The notes beneath the pieces were generated by a model. That model was given only the letters and a program-made list of their open reading frames with translations. It was not told where the DNA came from and made no database searches. Of a DNA stretch of 64,000 nt, positions 28,025 to 37,147 are shown one piece after another (the first letter of the stretch is position 1; the number at the start of each line of letters is the position of its first letter). The stretch comes from C-114 sp963719285 (GTDB lineage Bacteria > Chloroflexota > Limnocylindria > Limnocylindrales > CSP1-4): positions 1,240,001 to 1,304,000 of the forward strand of contig CAVRBO010000001.1 in assembly GCA_963719285.1 (NCBI GenBank), in the 5' to 3' direction. A program made the translations under genes and the position numbers.

Positions 28025-29718
28025 GCGGCCGGTTCCTCCGGCGATGCTGCCGCGAAGTCGAATGTCGTCCGCATCGGCGTCTCCCTGAGGAGCAGCACGA
28101 GCAGGGCGGCGACGACCGCGCCGACGATCCCGACCCAGTAGGTGGATGCGAGGGCGATCGAGAACGCCTCGTGGATGGCATGGACGATCCCGGGGATGAG
28201 CGGCGCGACCGTCGACTGAAGCTCCGGAGGAACGCCGGCGAGGATGCGAGCCCCCACGTCGCCCGTGCCCGTGGGATCGACGGCCCCACCGCCGCCTCCC
28301 CCGCCGAACGCCGCCAGCAACTGACCGATCATCGGCGGGGGCACGCCCGCATTCGCGAGCTGGACGGCAAACTCCGACGAGAGCCGGTCGGCGAAGATCG
28401 TCCCGGCGATCGTGAGGCCCACCGTCCCGCCGATCTGCTGGAAGAACGTGAGGCTGCTCGTCGCCGTCCCGATCCGGTCGGGCGAGACGGCGTTCTGGAC
28501 GATGAGCGTGAACACGGCGAACGAGGGCCCGATGCCCAGACCGGCCAGGATCATCCAGAGCCACAGCGCCGGCCGCGGCGTGTCGGCGTGGAGGTTCGTC
28601 GCCAGCAGCATGCCAACGGCCAGGAGCAGCAGCGAGCCGAACATCAGGAACTTGTAGCGGCCCACCCGGGCCACGATCTGGCCCGAGGCGATCGCGCTGA
28701 CGATGAGCCCGCCCAGGAGCGGCAGGAGGCTGTAGCCGGAGGCCGTCGCGCTGTCTCCGGCGACGGTCTGGAACCAGCGCGGCAGGAAGACCACGAGGGT
28801 GAAGAACCCGAACGCGGCCAGGAACATCGCCGCGACCGAGATCGAGAACGTCCGGATGCGGAACAGGCCGAGCGGCACGATCGGCTCCGGGACGCGCGAC
28901 TCGATCCACACGAAGATCGCGGCGAACACGAGGCCGATGGCCATGAACCCGCCCACGCTGAGATCGGCCCAGCCGTTGGCGACCTGCGCCCCATCCACGA
29001 GATGGGTCCCGCCCTTGTTCGTCAGGCCGATGAGGAAGGGCGCGATGGCGAGCGCGAAGACGAGCGCGCCGACGTAGTCGATGTGTCGGGCGGCTTCGGG
29101 CCGCCGGATGGCGGGCAGCAGCCGGAACAGGATGAACAGGGCGACCAGCCCGATCGGGATGTTGATGAAGAAGATCCAGTGCCAGGTGAACGTGTCCGTG
29201 ATGAACCCGCCCAGGCCCGGACCAACGAGCGAGGAGAGCCCGAACACGGCCCCGAAGAAGCCCAGGTACTTGCCGCGTTCGGCGGGCGTGTAGAGGTCGG
29301 CGACCACCGCGAGCGCGATCGGGAAGACGGCACCGCCGCCCAGGCCCTGGAGCCCGCGGAACAGGATGAACTGCCACATCTCCTGGCTGAGGCCGCACAA
29401 CGCGGAGCTGATGAGGAACAGGCTCACCGCGAAGATCACGATCGGGCGCCGGCCGAACAGGTCCGACAGCTTCCCGTAGATGGGCCCGCTGATCGTGGAC
29501 GTCAGCAGGTAGATCGTGATCGCCCAGGTGTACAGGCTGTTGCCCTGCAGATCGGTGACGATCCGCGGGAGGGCCGTGCCCACGACGGTCTGGTCGAGCG
29601 CGAACAGGAACATCGCGAGCAGGATCGCGAAGAGGATCTCGAGCTTCGCTCGAGGGGACAGGTTGAGCGCGGCTTCTTCCGCTGCCGCGGCTTCGTCCGC
29701 CGCCGTCGTTCGCGTCAT
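28021..29718 (-). CDS. DHA2-family MFS drug exporter (EmrB/QacA type)
   Basis: 565 residues, with 14 predicted membrane helices. LDQTVVGTALPRIVTDL in helix 1 and GKLSDLFGRRP (motif A) are hallmarks of the 14-helix DHA2 group, and GPGLGGFI is motif C of antiporters. Proton-driven efflux of drugs or lipids is expected. ATG 29718 has GAGGAAG upstream. An unusual Gly run (near 470) lies in an outer loop. It is coupled to the downstream membrane gene. Confidence 0.93.
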   Translation of the reverse strand: MTRTTAADEAAAAEEAALNLSPRAKLEILFAILLAMFLFALDQTVVGTALPRIVTDLQGNSLYTWAITIYLLTSTISGPIYGKLSDLFGRRPIVIFAVSLFLISSALCGLSQEMWQFILFRGLQGLGGGAVFPIALAVVADLYTPAERGKYLGFFGAVFGLSSLVGPGLGGFITDTFTWHWIFFINIPIGLVALFILFRLLPAIRRPEAARHIDYVGALVFALAIAPFLIGLTNKGGTHLVDGAQVANGWADLSVGGFMAIGLVFAAIFVWIESRVPEPIVPLGLFRIRTFSISVAAMFLAAFGFFTLVVFLPRWFQTVAGDSATASGYSLLPLLGGLIVSAIASGQIVARVGRYKFLMFGSLLLLAVGMLLATNLHADTPRPALWLWMILAGLGIGPSFAVFTLIVQNAVSPDRIGTATSSLTFFQQIGGTVGLTIAGTIFADRLSSEFAVQLANAGVPPPMIGQLLAAFGGGGGGGAVDPTGTGDVGARILAGVPPELQSTVAPLIPGIVHAIHEAFSIALASTYWVGIVGAVVAALLVLLLRETPMRTTFDFAAASPEEPAA

Positions 29719-29866
29719 CGTCTTCCTCGGTTTGGGCGCGCAGGACGGGCGTTCGGGCCGTTGGGGGACGCGCAGCCGCGGGCCAGGGCAGGTCCGCCCG
29801 TCAATGCTCCGCGACAAGGCCGCGCGGCGTCAACCCCGAGGCAGGTCAGCGCCGTGGCTCGACGGC

Positions 29867-30247
29867 CTACGCCTCGGCGATCAGCGCGATCGAGATCTTC
29901 AGGTTCGGCGCGTCAAGCGGCAGCTTGGCACCCTGGCGGGCGGGCGGGTTCGCCGGGAACCAGCGTTGCCACTCCTCGTTCATCCCGGCGAAGTCGGCCG
30001 GATCGGCCAGGATGAACGTGGCGCTCACCGCCTGGTCGAGCGAGCTGCCGGCGGCCCGCAGGATCGCCTGGATGTTGACCAGGCACTGATTGGTCTGCTC
30101 CTGGATCGTGGCGCCGAGGATCTTCCCGGTCGACGGGTCGAACGGACCCTGACCGGACACGAAGACCAGGCCCGACGCCTTGACCGCCTGGCTGTAGGCG
30201 GCCAGCGACCCGGGCGCCTGCGTCGTAACGATGATCTCCTTGGTCAT
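29867..30247 (-). CDS. RidA-family enamine/imine deaminase
   Basis: 126 residues, the family length. It shows the YjgF/RidA signature: YSQAVKASGLVFVSGQGPFDPSTG, a central TNQCLVNIQAIL, then PARQGAKLPL with the Arg of the active site. The stretch ATFILADPADFAGMNEEW is typical. RidA proteins are trimeric and remove reactive imines made by PLP enzymes. GGAGG lies upstream of ATG 30247. Divergent from the dehalogenase-like gene. Confidence 0.92.
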   Translation of the reverse strand: MTKEIIVTTQAPGSLAAYSQAVKASGLVFVSGQGPFDPSTGKILGATIQEQTNQCLVNIQAILRAAGSSLDQAVSATFILADPADFAGMNEEWQRWFPANPPARQGAKLPLDAPNLKISIALIAEA

Positions 30248-30295
30248 GTCCTCACCTCCGTCATCCGGGCCGTCGTCCCGTGCCATCATGGCCCG

Positions 30296-31249
30296 GTGCT
30301 GACCGACGTGCCGACAAGGCCGGATTGGGTCCCGTCCGATCTCTACCCGTTCACCGATCGCTGGACCCAGATCGACGGCCATCTCGTGCATTACGTCGAC
30401 GAGGGGACGGGCCCGACCCTCCTGTTCCTCAACGGCAACCCGAGCTGGTCGTTCGGGTGGCGCGACGTCATCGTCCGGCTCGCTCCCACCTTCCGCTGCG
30501 TCGCACCCGATTACCCCGGGTTCGGCCTGTCCGTGGCCGCCGACGCGTTCGACCTGAAGCCGCCGTCCCAGTCGGCGGTCGTCGAGCGCCTCGTGGACCA
30601 CCTCGGACTGGCCGACCTGACCCCGGTGATGTACGACTGGGGAGGCCCGATCGGCCTCGGCCTGGCCGGCCGCCGGCCGGAGCTCATCCGGGCGCTCGTC
30701 ATCGGCAACACCTGGGCCTGGCCGATGAACAGCCTGTCGACCCGGATGTTCTCGGCCTTGTTCGGCGGTCCGCTGGGACCGCTCCTCGTTGACCGGCTCG
30801 ACCTCATCCTGCGCCTGTTCCTGCCGCTGTCGCTCAAGCGGGCGAAGCTCACGCCGGCCGAGAAGGCAGCGTACGCGGGCCCGTTCCCGCGCGGCCGACG
30901 GGCGACGATGCGGGTCTTCCCTCGCGAGATCGTGGCCGGCCGGGCGGCGCTTCGCGCGGTGCAGGCGGACCTGCCCCGCCTTGCGACGAAGCCTGCCCTC
31001 CTGCTGTGGGCCGACGGGAGCGTCGGCCTGGGCACGGACGTCCTCGCTCGCTGGCAGGCGCTCTTCCCGACCGCGCGCACGGTCCCGCTGGTGAAGGTGG
31101 GCCGCTACCTCGACGAGGACGCCCCGGACGACATCGCCGACGCGATCCTCGCCTGGTGGGCCGAGACGATCGAACCCTCGACGCCTACGCCGCCTGCTCC
31201 TGCCGCCAGGCGAAGACGGCCATCAGCACGGTCAGCACCGCGATCGTGA
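30296..31249 (+). CDS. haloalkane-dehalogenase-like alpha/beta hydrolase lacking the catalytic His
   Basis: 317 residues from GTG 30296, six bases after CATCAT. It has the haloalkane dehalogenase pattern: NGNPSW (46-51, oxyanion and halide Asn), nucleophile Asp114 in MYDWGGPIGLG with halide-contacting Trp115, and a helical cap. The C-terminal segment aligned to the usual HxxxED is VGRYLDEDAP, so Arg270 replaces the catalytic His. It is therefore probably not a normal dehalogenase. The last 25 residues are basic and overlap the antisense end of the next gene by 65 bp. Confidence 0.82.
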   Translation: MLTDVPTRPDWVPSDLYPFTDRWTQIDGHLVHYVDEGTGPTLLFLNGNPSWSFGWRDVIVRLAPTFRCVAPDYPGFGLSVAADAFDLKPPSQSAVVERLVDHLGLADLTPVMYDWGGPIGLGLAGRRPELIRALVIGNTWAWPMNSLSTRMFSALFGGPLGPLLVDRLDLILRLFLPLSLKRAKLTPAEKAAYAGPFPRGRRATMRVFPREIVAGRAALRAVQADLPRLATKPALLLWADGSVGLGTDVLARWQALFPTARTVPLVKVGRYLDEDAPDDIADAILAWWAETIEPSTPTPPAPAARRRRPSARSAPRS

Positions 31250-31964
31250 TCAGGTAGCCGGGCGCGCGCGGCGAGGTGAACAGGGACAGCGAAAGCAGGC
31301 TCGCTCCCAGGATCCCGGCGCCGGCGACGATGTTCAGGTAGGCCGCCTGGCGGACCTCCCGCCAGTCGTTCGCGAACGCCATCGTCCCGCACCAGACGGA
31401 CCAGCCCACGAACCAGGCCGCGACGATGGTCGAATCCATGGGGTTGAGCTCCCACGGCCAGCGGGTCGTCGCGAACTCCGGGTCCAGGATGAGCAGGGCC
31501 CCGAACATCGCGAGCAGCGCCGCCTCCAGGATGAGGAACCGGACGAAGCCGCGCCGCATCGGCACGGCATCCGGCAGCGGAGCCGAACGGAGCGAGCGAC
31601 CGATGGCGAAGTAGATGAGGGCGGCCGGCTCGGCGACGTACAGGATGAGCCAGGCATGGCCGATCAACGTTCCCCAGCGGATCTGGTCAGCGTGCCAGAA
31701 CGTGGCCAGCAGAAGCGTCCCGGTGAACGCGAGATTGCCCCAGAAGATCCAGCGGAAGCGCTCCCAGCGCGGCCAGATCGCGACGTTGAGGAAGAACGCC
31801 GTCCGGAAGATGTAGCCGCCGCCGATGAAGACCTGGGCGAGTCTCGGCTCGATGATCCAGGCAAAGTCGTTCGCCTTGTCGGGGATGAACAGGAGCCAGA
31901 TCGCGAAGGCACCGGCGAACGCGGCGCCGATGATCCCCCAGATCCGCATCTCCACGTTGGCCAT
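31185..31964 (-). CDS. multi-pass membrane protein of unknown function
   Basis: 259 residues from ATG 31964 with GGAGGG upstream. About eight hydrophobic segments alternate with short loops containing Trp/Arg/Asp (WPRWERFRWIFWGN, ADQIRWGTL). The pattern suits a small integral membrane protein without a large soluble domain. No transport or enzyme motif was recognised. It converges on and overlaps the dehalogenase-like gene at its 3' end. Confidence 0.75.
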   Translation of the reverse strand: MANVEMRIWGIIGAAFAGAFAIWLLFIPDKANDFAWIIEPRLAQVFIGGGYIFRTAFFLNVAIWPRWERFRWIFWGNLAFTGTLLLATFWHADQIRWGTLIGHAWLILYVAEPAALIYFAIGRSLRSAPLPDAVPMRRGFVRFLILEAALLAMFGALLILDPEFATTRWPWELNPMDSTIVAAWFVGWSVWCGTMAFANDWREVRQAAYLNIVAGAGILGASLLSLSLFTSPRAPGYLITIAVLTVLMAVFAWRQEQAA

Positions 31965-32150
31965 CGGACCCTCCATCCCCCGCGCCCGGGGCATCGGATC
32001 GCAGCCGCGCGCGAACTGCCGATGCCCAGCGACAGGATGCTCCCCGACCGCCGTCTCCGTGACGTCTCGCTCATGACTGGCCTCTCGGTGGCGACATCCC
32101 CCAGCGCCGATCCCATTGCGCCGCGCCGCCGCCGGGCCGACACTTGGTCG

Positions 32151-33392
32151 ATGGCCGAAGAACCAAGACGGACCATCAGCGCTGCCGAGCTGGCCGATGA
32201 GACCGGCACGACCGTCGAGCACATCGCCGAGATCGTCGCGACGGGCGCCCTCCCGGAGGTCCGCCCGGGGCGTCACGAGCCCGCCGACATCCCGCGGGTG
32301 GAGACCGTCCTGCGGCTCGAAGCGGCGGGGATCGGCCTCGACATCCTCGGCTCGAGCGTCGTCACCCGATTTGCGAACCTCGACTACATCGGCCGCTACT
32401 TCCTGCCGCCCGCCGCTCGGTCCGAGCGGACGTTCGGGGCGTTCCGTGAGACGTTCGGCGCCCGGGCGGGCCTGCTCGCGCCCGTGTACGCCGCGCTCGG
32501 CCTCGCCGAACCCGCGGATGACGCGCGGTTGCGAATCGACGAGGAAGCGGCGGTCGCGGCATTCCTGGACGCCTGGAGTCTCGCCGGCGACGAGCCGGAG
32601 CCGTACCTCCGTGCCGCGCGCCTCGTGGGTGAAGGCATGCGCCGGATGGTGGACGGCTGGACGTCGCTCTGGGGCGAGGTCGTCTACCAGCCCCTGGTCG
32701 CCGAACGGGGCTACAGCGCCGAGATGAGTGCCCTCATCGGCGAGCGCTCGACCCGGTTGGCCGAGATGTTTCCGCCGTTCCTGGTGTGGCTCCAGCAGCG
32801 GATCACGATGCATGCGATCACGGCGCTCAATGTCGAGAGCTTCGAGGATGCCCTCGAGCGGGAGGGTCTTCGACCACCGAGATCGAATGATCCGCCCGCG
32901 GTCGCCTTCGTCGATCTGACGGGCTTCACGATCCTGACCGAAACCGCCGGCGACGAACTGGCTGCCCGCTCCGCCGCACGCCTCCAGGAGCTGGCCGACG
33001 ACGCCGCCCGCCGCCATCGAGGCCGCCTCGTGAAGCTCCTGGGTGACGGGGCGATGCTCGACTTCCCGGACGCCACGACGGCGGTGCCGGCGATCCTCGA
33101 GCTCGTTTCCTCGATCGAGGCCGCCGGCCTGCCGCCCGGGCACGCCGGGATCGCCGCCGGCCCTGTCGTTCAGCGCGACGGCGATGTCTACGGCCGGACC
33201 GTCAACCTGGCGTCGCGCATCTCGTCGCGCGCCGGGGCCGGCCAGGTTCTCGTGTCGCAGGCTGTCGTCGACGGGTGGGGCGCGCGCGGCGTGCGATTCG
33301 AGCCGCTCGGCGAAACCGAGCTGAAGGGCATCCCTGTGCCCGTGCCGTTGTGGCGCGCGGTCGGATCGGAGGGGGATGACCGGGGCGCCTGA
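32151..33392 (+). CDS. MerR-type HTH fused to class III adenylate/guanylate cyclase
   Basis: 413 residues from ATG 32151. Residues 8-62 look like a MerR-type helix-turn-helix (ISAAELADETGTTVEHIAEI). Residues about 65-240 form a helical middle domain. Residues about 248-410 are a class III cyclase: VAFVDLTGFT (metal Asp255), KLLGDGAMLDF (metal Asp299), YGRTVNLASRIS and LKGIPVPVPL. All metal ligands appear present. It may couple cyclic-nucleotide synthesis to a DNA-binding-like input domain. Upstream in-frame ATGs overlap the divergent membrane gene and were rejected. Confidence 0.87.
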   Translation: MAEEPRRTISAAELADETGTTVEHIAEIVATGALPEVRPGRHEPADIPRVETVLRLEAAGIGLDILGSSVVTRFANLDYIGRYFLPPAARSERTFGAFRETFGARAGLLAPVYAALGLAEPADDARLRIDEEAAVAAFLDAWSLAGDEPEPYLRAARLVGEGMRRMVDGWTSLWGEVVYQPLVAERGYSAEMSALIGERSTRLAEMFPPFLVWLQQRITMHAITALNVESFEDALEREGLRPPRSNDPPAVAFVDLTGFTILTETAGDELAARSAARLQELADDAARRHRGRLVKLLGDGAMLDFPDATTAVPAILELVSSIEAAGLPPGHAGIAAGPVVQRDGDVYGRTVNLASRISSRAGAGQVLVSQAVVDGWGARGVRFEPLGETELKGIPVPVPLWRAVGSEGDDRGA

Positions 33393-33429
33393 CAACGCCG
33401 GGTGGCGAGTGGAGTGGAGGAGGCAGGAG

Positions 33430-33759
33430 ATGGAGACGATCGCCGTCGTCCTGAGCGTGAAGCCGGACTTGGTCGCCGAGTTCGAGGCCGGGTTCCGAGC
33501 GCACGAGCTGCCGATCTGGAACGACTTCCATGCCCGAGGCGTGCTCGTCCGGGCGTCCCTGAGCAGGATGGACATCAGCTCGCAACCCAGGGACGGTGCG
33601 ATCCAATACCTGATCCTGGCCGTGTTCGCAGACGGCGACGGGCACCATCTCCACGACGACGACCCACGTTTTGTCGAGTGGAACAAGTTGGCCGATGCGT
33701 ACCAGATCGGTGGCGGGATGGCCTTCGGCGGACAGACCCTCATCCAGGTCGATGGCTGA
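33430..33759 (+). CDS. small alpha/beta-barrel-like protein of unknown function
   Basis: 109 residues from ATG 33430, preceded by GGAGGAGGCAGGAG; an earlier in-frame ATG (33376) overlaps the cyclase end. It has the alternating pattern of a dimeric ferredoxin-like fold (IAVVLSVKPDLVAEFEAGF, VLVRASLSRMD, YLILAVFADGD) as in antibiotic-monooxygenase-like and EthD-like proteins, but no diagnostic residues. It overlaps the downstream VOC gene start by 8 bases, so the two are probably cotranscribed with the cyclase. Confidence 0.7.
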   Translation: METIAVVLSVKPDLVAEFEAGFRAHELPIWNDFHARGVLVRASLSRMDISSQPRDGAIQYLILAVFADGDGHHLHDDDPRFVEWNKLADAYQIGGGMAFGGQTLIQVDG

Positions 33760-34168
33760 CGGGTCCTTGGTTCCATTCCCCGCGCCGGGGATGGAGATGA
33801 CCCACATCCTCGTGGTGACCGACATGGACCGGTCGCGGGCCTGGTATGTGGACGTCCTGGGCGCCGAGCTCTATCGCGAGTACGGCGGAACGTCGGCCGT
33901 GCTCACACTCGCCGGTACGTGGCTCCTCCTCGTCACCGGCGGCGAACCCACCCCCGACAAGCCGACGGTCACGTTCACCGCCCCGCCGGAACCGGACGCG
34001 GTCAGCCATGCGATGACGATCCGGGTCCCCGACTGTCGGACGGCGTATGACACGCTCCGGGGCCGGGGCGCGGCCTTCCTCACGCCGCCGTACGACTGGG
34101 GACGCGAGGTCCGCTGCTTCTTCCGCGACCCGGACGGCCACCTGTTCGAGATCAGCGAGGCGCGCTGA
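33752..34168 (+). CDS. VOC-family (glyoxalase/bleomycin resistance) protein
   Basis: 138 residues. Two beta-alpha-beta-beta-beta modules are visible: THILVVTDMDRSRAWYVDVLG, then SHAMTIRVPDCRTAYDTLRGRG. The C-terminal FFRDPDGHLFEI carries the metal Glu. The first His (MTHIL) and the last Glu would be metal ligands. Members are lyases, dioxygenases or binding proteins, so the reaction is not determined. Translationally coupled to the gene before it. Confidence 0.88.
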   Translation: MADGSLVPFPAPGMEMTHILVVTDMDRSRAWYVDVLGAELYREYGGTSAVLTLAGTWLLLVTGGEPTPDKPTVTFTAPPEPDAVSHAMTIRVPDCRTAYDTLRGRGAAFLTPPYDWGREVRCFFRDPDGHLFEISEAR

Positions 34169-34205
34169 GACGCAGGCGCCGGCCTCCGGCCCGCGGAGGG
34201 TGGCC

Positions 34206-34211
34206 TATCCT
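34206..34211 (+). promoter_or_regulatory. -10 box for leaderless PAC2 transcript
   Basis: TATCCT, 6 bases, GTG 34218. This decides the start over GTG 34212, which lies only 1 base after the box. Confidence 0.55.
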
Positions 34212-34217
34212 GTGGGC

Positions 34218-34982
34218 GTGGTCCTGTATCGCCTGGAGCCGCACGAGGATCTCGTCGCGCCGTCCGTGGTCGTCGCCTTCGACGGCTGGGTCGACGCGGG
34301 GTCCGCTGCCACGACCGCGGCCGAGCGGCTCGTCGACGGCGCAGACGTCGCGGCGACATTCGAGAACGACCTCATCTTCGACTACCGCGCCCGGCGGCCG
34401 ATCCTGGAGATCGAGGACGGGCGCCCGTCCGACCTGACCTGGCCCGAGATCGTCCTGTACCGGACTCGCGTCGGCGAGAAGGACGTGCTCGTGCTGACCG
34501 GTCACGAACCGGACTATCGCTGGCGCGAGCTCGCCGAGTCCGCGGTGGACTTCGCCCGGCAGCTGGACGTGAGCCAGTGGATCAGCCTCGGGGCGATCCC
34601 AGCTGCCGTTCCGCACACCCGCCCCGTGCCGATCCTCGGCACGGAATCGCGCCGTGGGCTCCTGCGCGGGGACGTCCAGCCAGGACCCGAGGGGCTCCTC
34701 AGGGTCCCCGCCGCGGCGATCTCGGTGCTCGACATGGCGGTCTCGGCGTCCGGGATCCCGACCGTGGGCTACTTCGCCCAGATCCCCCACTACATGAGTG
34801 GCGCCTACCCGGCCGCGGCGAGCGAGCTGCTCCGGTCGGTGGGCCGGCATCTCGGCGAGGAGATCGACCTGGGCGAGCTGCCGGACGACGCGCGCAAGCT
34901 CCGCGACCGGCTCGACCTGGCGGCCGAGGCCGACGACTCGACCCGCGCCTACGTCACCAGGCTCGAAATCGATGGTCGATGA
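34218..34982 (+). CDS. PAC2-family (proteasome-assembly-chaperone-like) protein
   Basis: 254 residues. It matches the PAC2 pattern found in actinobacteria, Chloroflexota and archaea: VVAFDGWVDAGSAATTAAE, VLVLTGHEPDYRW, the central ISLGAIPAAVPHTRP, then IPTVGYFAQIPHYMSG with the C-terminal YPAAASELL. In eukaryotes PAC2 helps assemble proteasomes; the bacterial role is not settled. No proteasome gene is in the window. The small gene at 34972 overlaps its end. Confidence 0.87.
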   Translation: MVLYRLEPHEDLVAPSVVVAFDGWVDAGSAATTAAERLVDGADVAATFENDLIFDYRARRPILEIEDGRPSDLTWPEIVLYRTRVGEKDVLVLTGHEPDYRWRELAESAVDFARQLDVSQWISLGAIPAAVPHTRPVPILGTESRRGLLRGDVQPGPEGLLRVPAAAISVLDMAVSASGIPTVGYFAQIPHYMSGAYPAAASELLRSVGRHLGEEIDLGELPDDARKLRDRLDLAAEADDSTRAYVTRLEIDGR

Positions 34983-35070
34983 ATCGCGGCTCCCGTCGGG
35001 CGACGACCTCATCTCCGACATCGAACGCTTCCTGCGAGACCGCGGCAACGAGGGCAGCCAGCGGACCTGA
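34972..35070 (+). CDS. possible 32-residue protein coupled to PAC2
   Basis: ATG 34972 lies just inside the PAC2 stop (34980-34982). The frame encodes 32 residues, MVDESRLPSGDDLISDIERF..., acidic and probably helical. It is shorter than the usual gene-calling cutoff. Overlap with PAC2 suggests translation by re-initiation. Conservation would be needed to confirm it. Confidence 0.4.
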   Translation: MVDESRLPSGDDLISDIERFLRDRGNEGSQRT

Positions 35071-35090
35071 TCTCCCGCGCGAGCGGCCGG

Positions 35091-35639
35091 TCAGGGAGCG
35101 GCGCGACGCATCGCCTGGACGGCCGAGAAGCGATCCCCGAACTCCGCCCGGATCGCCGTGACCTGGGGCGTTTCGAGGTCGAGCTCGCGGGCGATCTCGT
35201 CGAGGACCGACGACTCCCCGGCCGTGATCGTGTCGTCGGCGGCGCTCACGAGGTAGCAGGCACGAACGAGGGCCAGGCGCTCGTCGGGGGTGGACAGCGC
35301 GCGGTACTCGCGGGTGACGATGTAGTCCTCGGTCCCGCCGATCAGCCGGGCCGTGCTCTTCGCGATCTCGGCCACGAGGACCGCCTGCGGCTCGGACAGG
35401 CCCTGCTCCACGAGGATCGACTCGATCCGGCGGGTCTCGACGTCGCTGATCCCGAAGTCGGCGGCAGCCGCGCGGGCGAGGACGTAAGCGAAGGTCGCCA
35501 TCTTGCGGGCGTCATCCTCGGGCATCGATTCGAGCCGGTCGACGATGCGGCGGACGGCCACGGCATCCGGATCGGTCGCCGCCGACCCGTCGGACCCGGA
35601 CGCGATCGGGGCGAGCCCGAAGAAGCGACGCAACTGCAT
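35091..35639 (-). CDS. TerB-family tellurite-resistance-like protein
   Basis: 182 residues. All-helical, with acidic pairs spaced as in TerB (MPEDDARKMATFAYVLARAAAADFGISDVE, ACYLVSAADDTITAGE). The AxxDGxIxxxE-type motif occurs as AADDTITAGE. TerB domains occur in metal-dependent stress complexes at membranes; the precise role is unknown. Start 35639 is supported by a reverse-strand TATCAT box 6 bases upstream; the long read-through into the kinase gene is not real. Confidence 0.82.
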   Translation of the reverse strand: MQLRRFFGLAPIASGSDGSAATDPDAVAVRRIVDRLESMPEDDARKMATFAYVLARAAAADFGISDVETRRIESILVEQGLSEPQAVLVAEIAKSTARLIGGTEDYIVTREYRALSTPDERLALVRACYLVSAADDTITAGESSVLDEIARELDLETPQVTAIRAEFGDRFSAVQAMRRAAP

Positions 35640-35645
35640 CGCCCG

Positions 35646-35651
35646 ATGATA
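35646..35651 (-). promoter_or_regulatory. -10 box for leaderless TerB transcript
   Basis: Reverse-strand TATCAT, 6 bases, ATG 35639. Confidence 0.5.
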
Positions 35652-35662
35652 GGCGCGGGCCG

Positions 35663-36707
35663 TCAGAGACGCCGTGCGGCGGCCTCCACGGCGCGCGCCG
35701 ACCACCAGGCGAGGTCGTCCGTGGCGCGTTCGCCGGAGGGGTAGCGTGCCCGGGCCGCCGCGTCCAGGCCCTTGCGCCAGCCCCGGAGCAGCAGGCCGAC
35801 CAGGATCGCCAGGTCGACCTGGGCGTCCCAGTCGCCGATCATGGCCGTGCCCGCCGGCCGCCTCCAGGGCCGACCGGTAGCGCTCCAGGACCGCCTCTGG
35901 TCCGAGCGGCAGTGACGGCGCGTTGGACACGAGGAACCAGCCCAGCTCGACCGCCACCGGGGCGACAGTCAGCATCTGCCAGTCGATGAGGGCGACCCGC
36001 CCGTCGGGCGCGAAGCCGACGTTCGCGAGCTTGAGGTCGCCGTGCAGGAGGGTCGACGGGAGCCCGCCGAGCGCTCGCACGAGCGGCGTCACGTCGTCCG
36101 AGAGTCCTGCGATCAGCCCGCGCGCCGCCGGCGGCGCGGCGTCGTCGAACGCCTCCCAGCCGGTCAGGAACCGCTCGCCGACCGGATTCCCGGCGGCCCG
36201 GTAACGCTCGGCGGCCGGCCTGGACAGGAGGAGGAGGCGCTCCGGCAGCGGGCACCATGGACCGTGCCCGAGCGCCCCGTCCGGCCACGCGTGGGTGTGC
36301 AGCGTCGCCATCGCATCCAGCGCGCGCTCCAGGGTCACCAGGTCCGCCGCTTCCTCCCACGGCAGAAGGACATCGCTCAGGTCGGGCATCAGCAGCGCGA
36401 CGACCCCGGGTCCGGCTGCCTCGTCCGCACCGGCGCCGCGATACGGCGCCCACAGCAGAGCCGGCAGGGCCGGACCGTGCGCCGCGAACCAGGCCTCGCG
36501 CAGGACCGGCCCGTCCAGGGTCGCCCGGGCGATCCAGTCCCAGGCCGGGCTGTCGCGCTTGATGACGAACCGCTCGCCGCCACGCTCGCGCATGGCCAGC
36601 CGCGCCCCGGACCAGCCGTCGTTGGGGAAGGGCGACTCGGTGACATCCGCCAGGCCGTGGCGGCGCAGGACGTCCGCGAAGGGCTCCAGCGACGGGGCCG
36701 GGCTCAC
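35663..36707 (-). pseudogene. aminoglycoside-phosphotransferase-like kinase, apparent frameshift
   Basis: About 348 codons from GTG 36707. It has FVIKRDSPAW (ATP Lys), LLHGDLKLANVGF (catalytic loop HGDxxxxN), and VALIDWQ (metal Asp), the kinase core of the APH/ChoK family. Near 35848 the frame changes by one base: SALEAAGG is followed in the next frame by MIGDWDAQVDLAIL..., ending at 35663 with a sensible helical tail. A single base insertion or deletion in a G/C-rich run explains this. Its GTG overlaps the upstream cupin stop. Substrate unknown. Confidence 0.75.
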
Positions 36708-37096
36708 CCGGGCTCGTCGTCGAATGGGTACACGTTCATCGAATCCGGGCAGTTGCGGGACAGGAGGACGACCAGGGGCGCCGTGGCGGACGCGTTCGCC
36801 TCCACGTGGATCTCGCCCGCCGGGATATAGATGAAGTCACCGGCGACGGCGTCGAACTGCTCCTCCACGCCGGTCGGCCCGAACGTGTAGTGGGCCTCGC
36901 CGCCCAGGACGTAGATGCTCGTCTCGCAATCGCCGTGATGGTGGACGCGCGTCTGCTCGCCCGGCGCGGTGGTCACGATCGAGGAGTACAGGCCGCGCGA
37001 GCCCACGGTGTTGACGGAGATCGCGATCGCCCGCTCCATGCCCGGATGCTGGCCGGCGCCGATGAGCCAGGCATCACGGGTCACGCGGACGGCCAT
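36704..37096 (-). CDS. cupin-domain protein
   Basis: 130 residues. Small beta-barrel with the cupin motif 1 TRVHHHGDCETSIYVLGGEAHYTFG (three His and a Glu as metal ligands) and motif 2 GDFIYIPAGEIHVEAN. AAGGAG lies upstream of ATG 37096. It could be an isomerase, dioxygenase or binding protein. It is coupled to the kinase-like gene, suggesting a shared small-molecule substrate. Confidence 0.88.
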   Translation of the reverse strand: MAVRVTRDAWLIGAGQHPGMERAIAISVNTVGSRGLYSSIVTTAPGEQTRVHHHGDCETSIYVLGGEAHYTFGPTGVEEQFDAVAGDFIYIPAGEIHVEANASATAPLVVLLSRNCPDSMNVYPFDDEPG

Positions 37097-37147
37097 GCGG
37101 GCGCTCCTTCGTCGGATCGAGGGACGGCGTCGATGATATCGGCCGCG

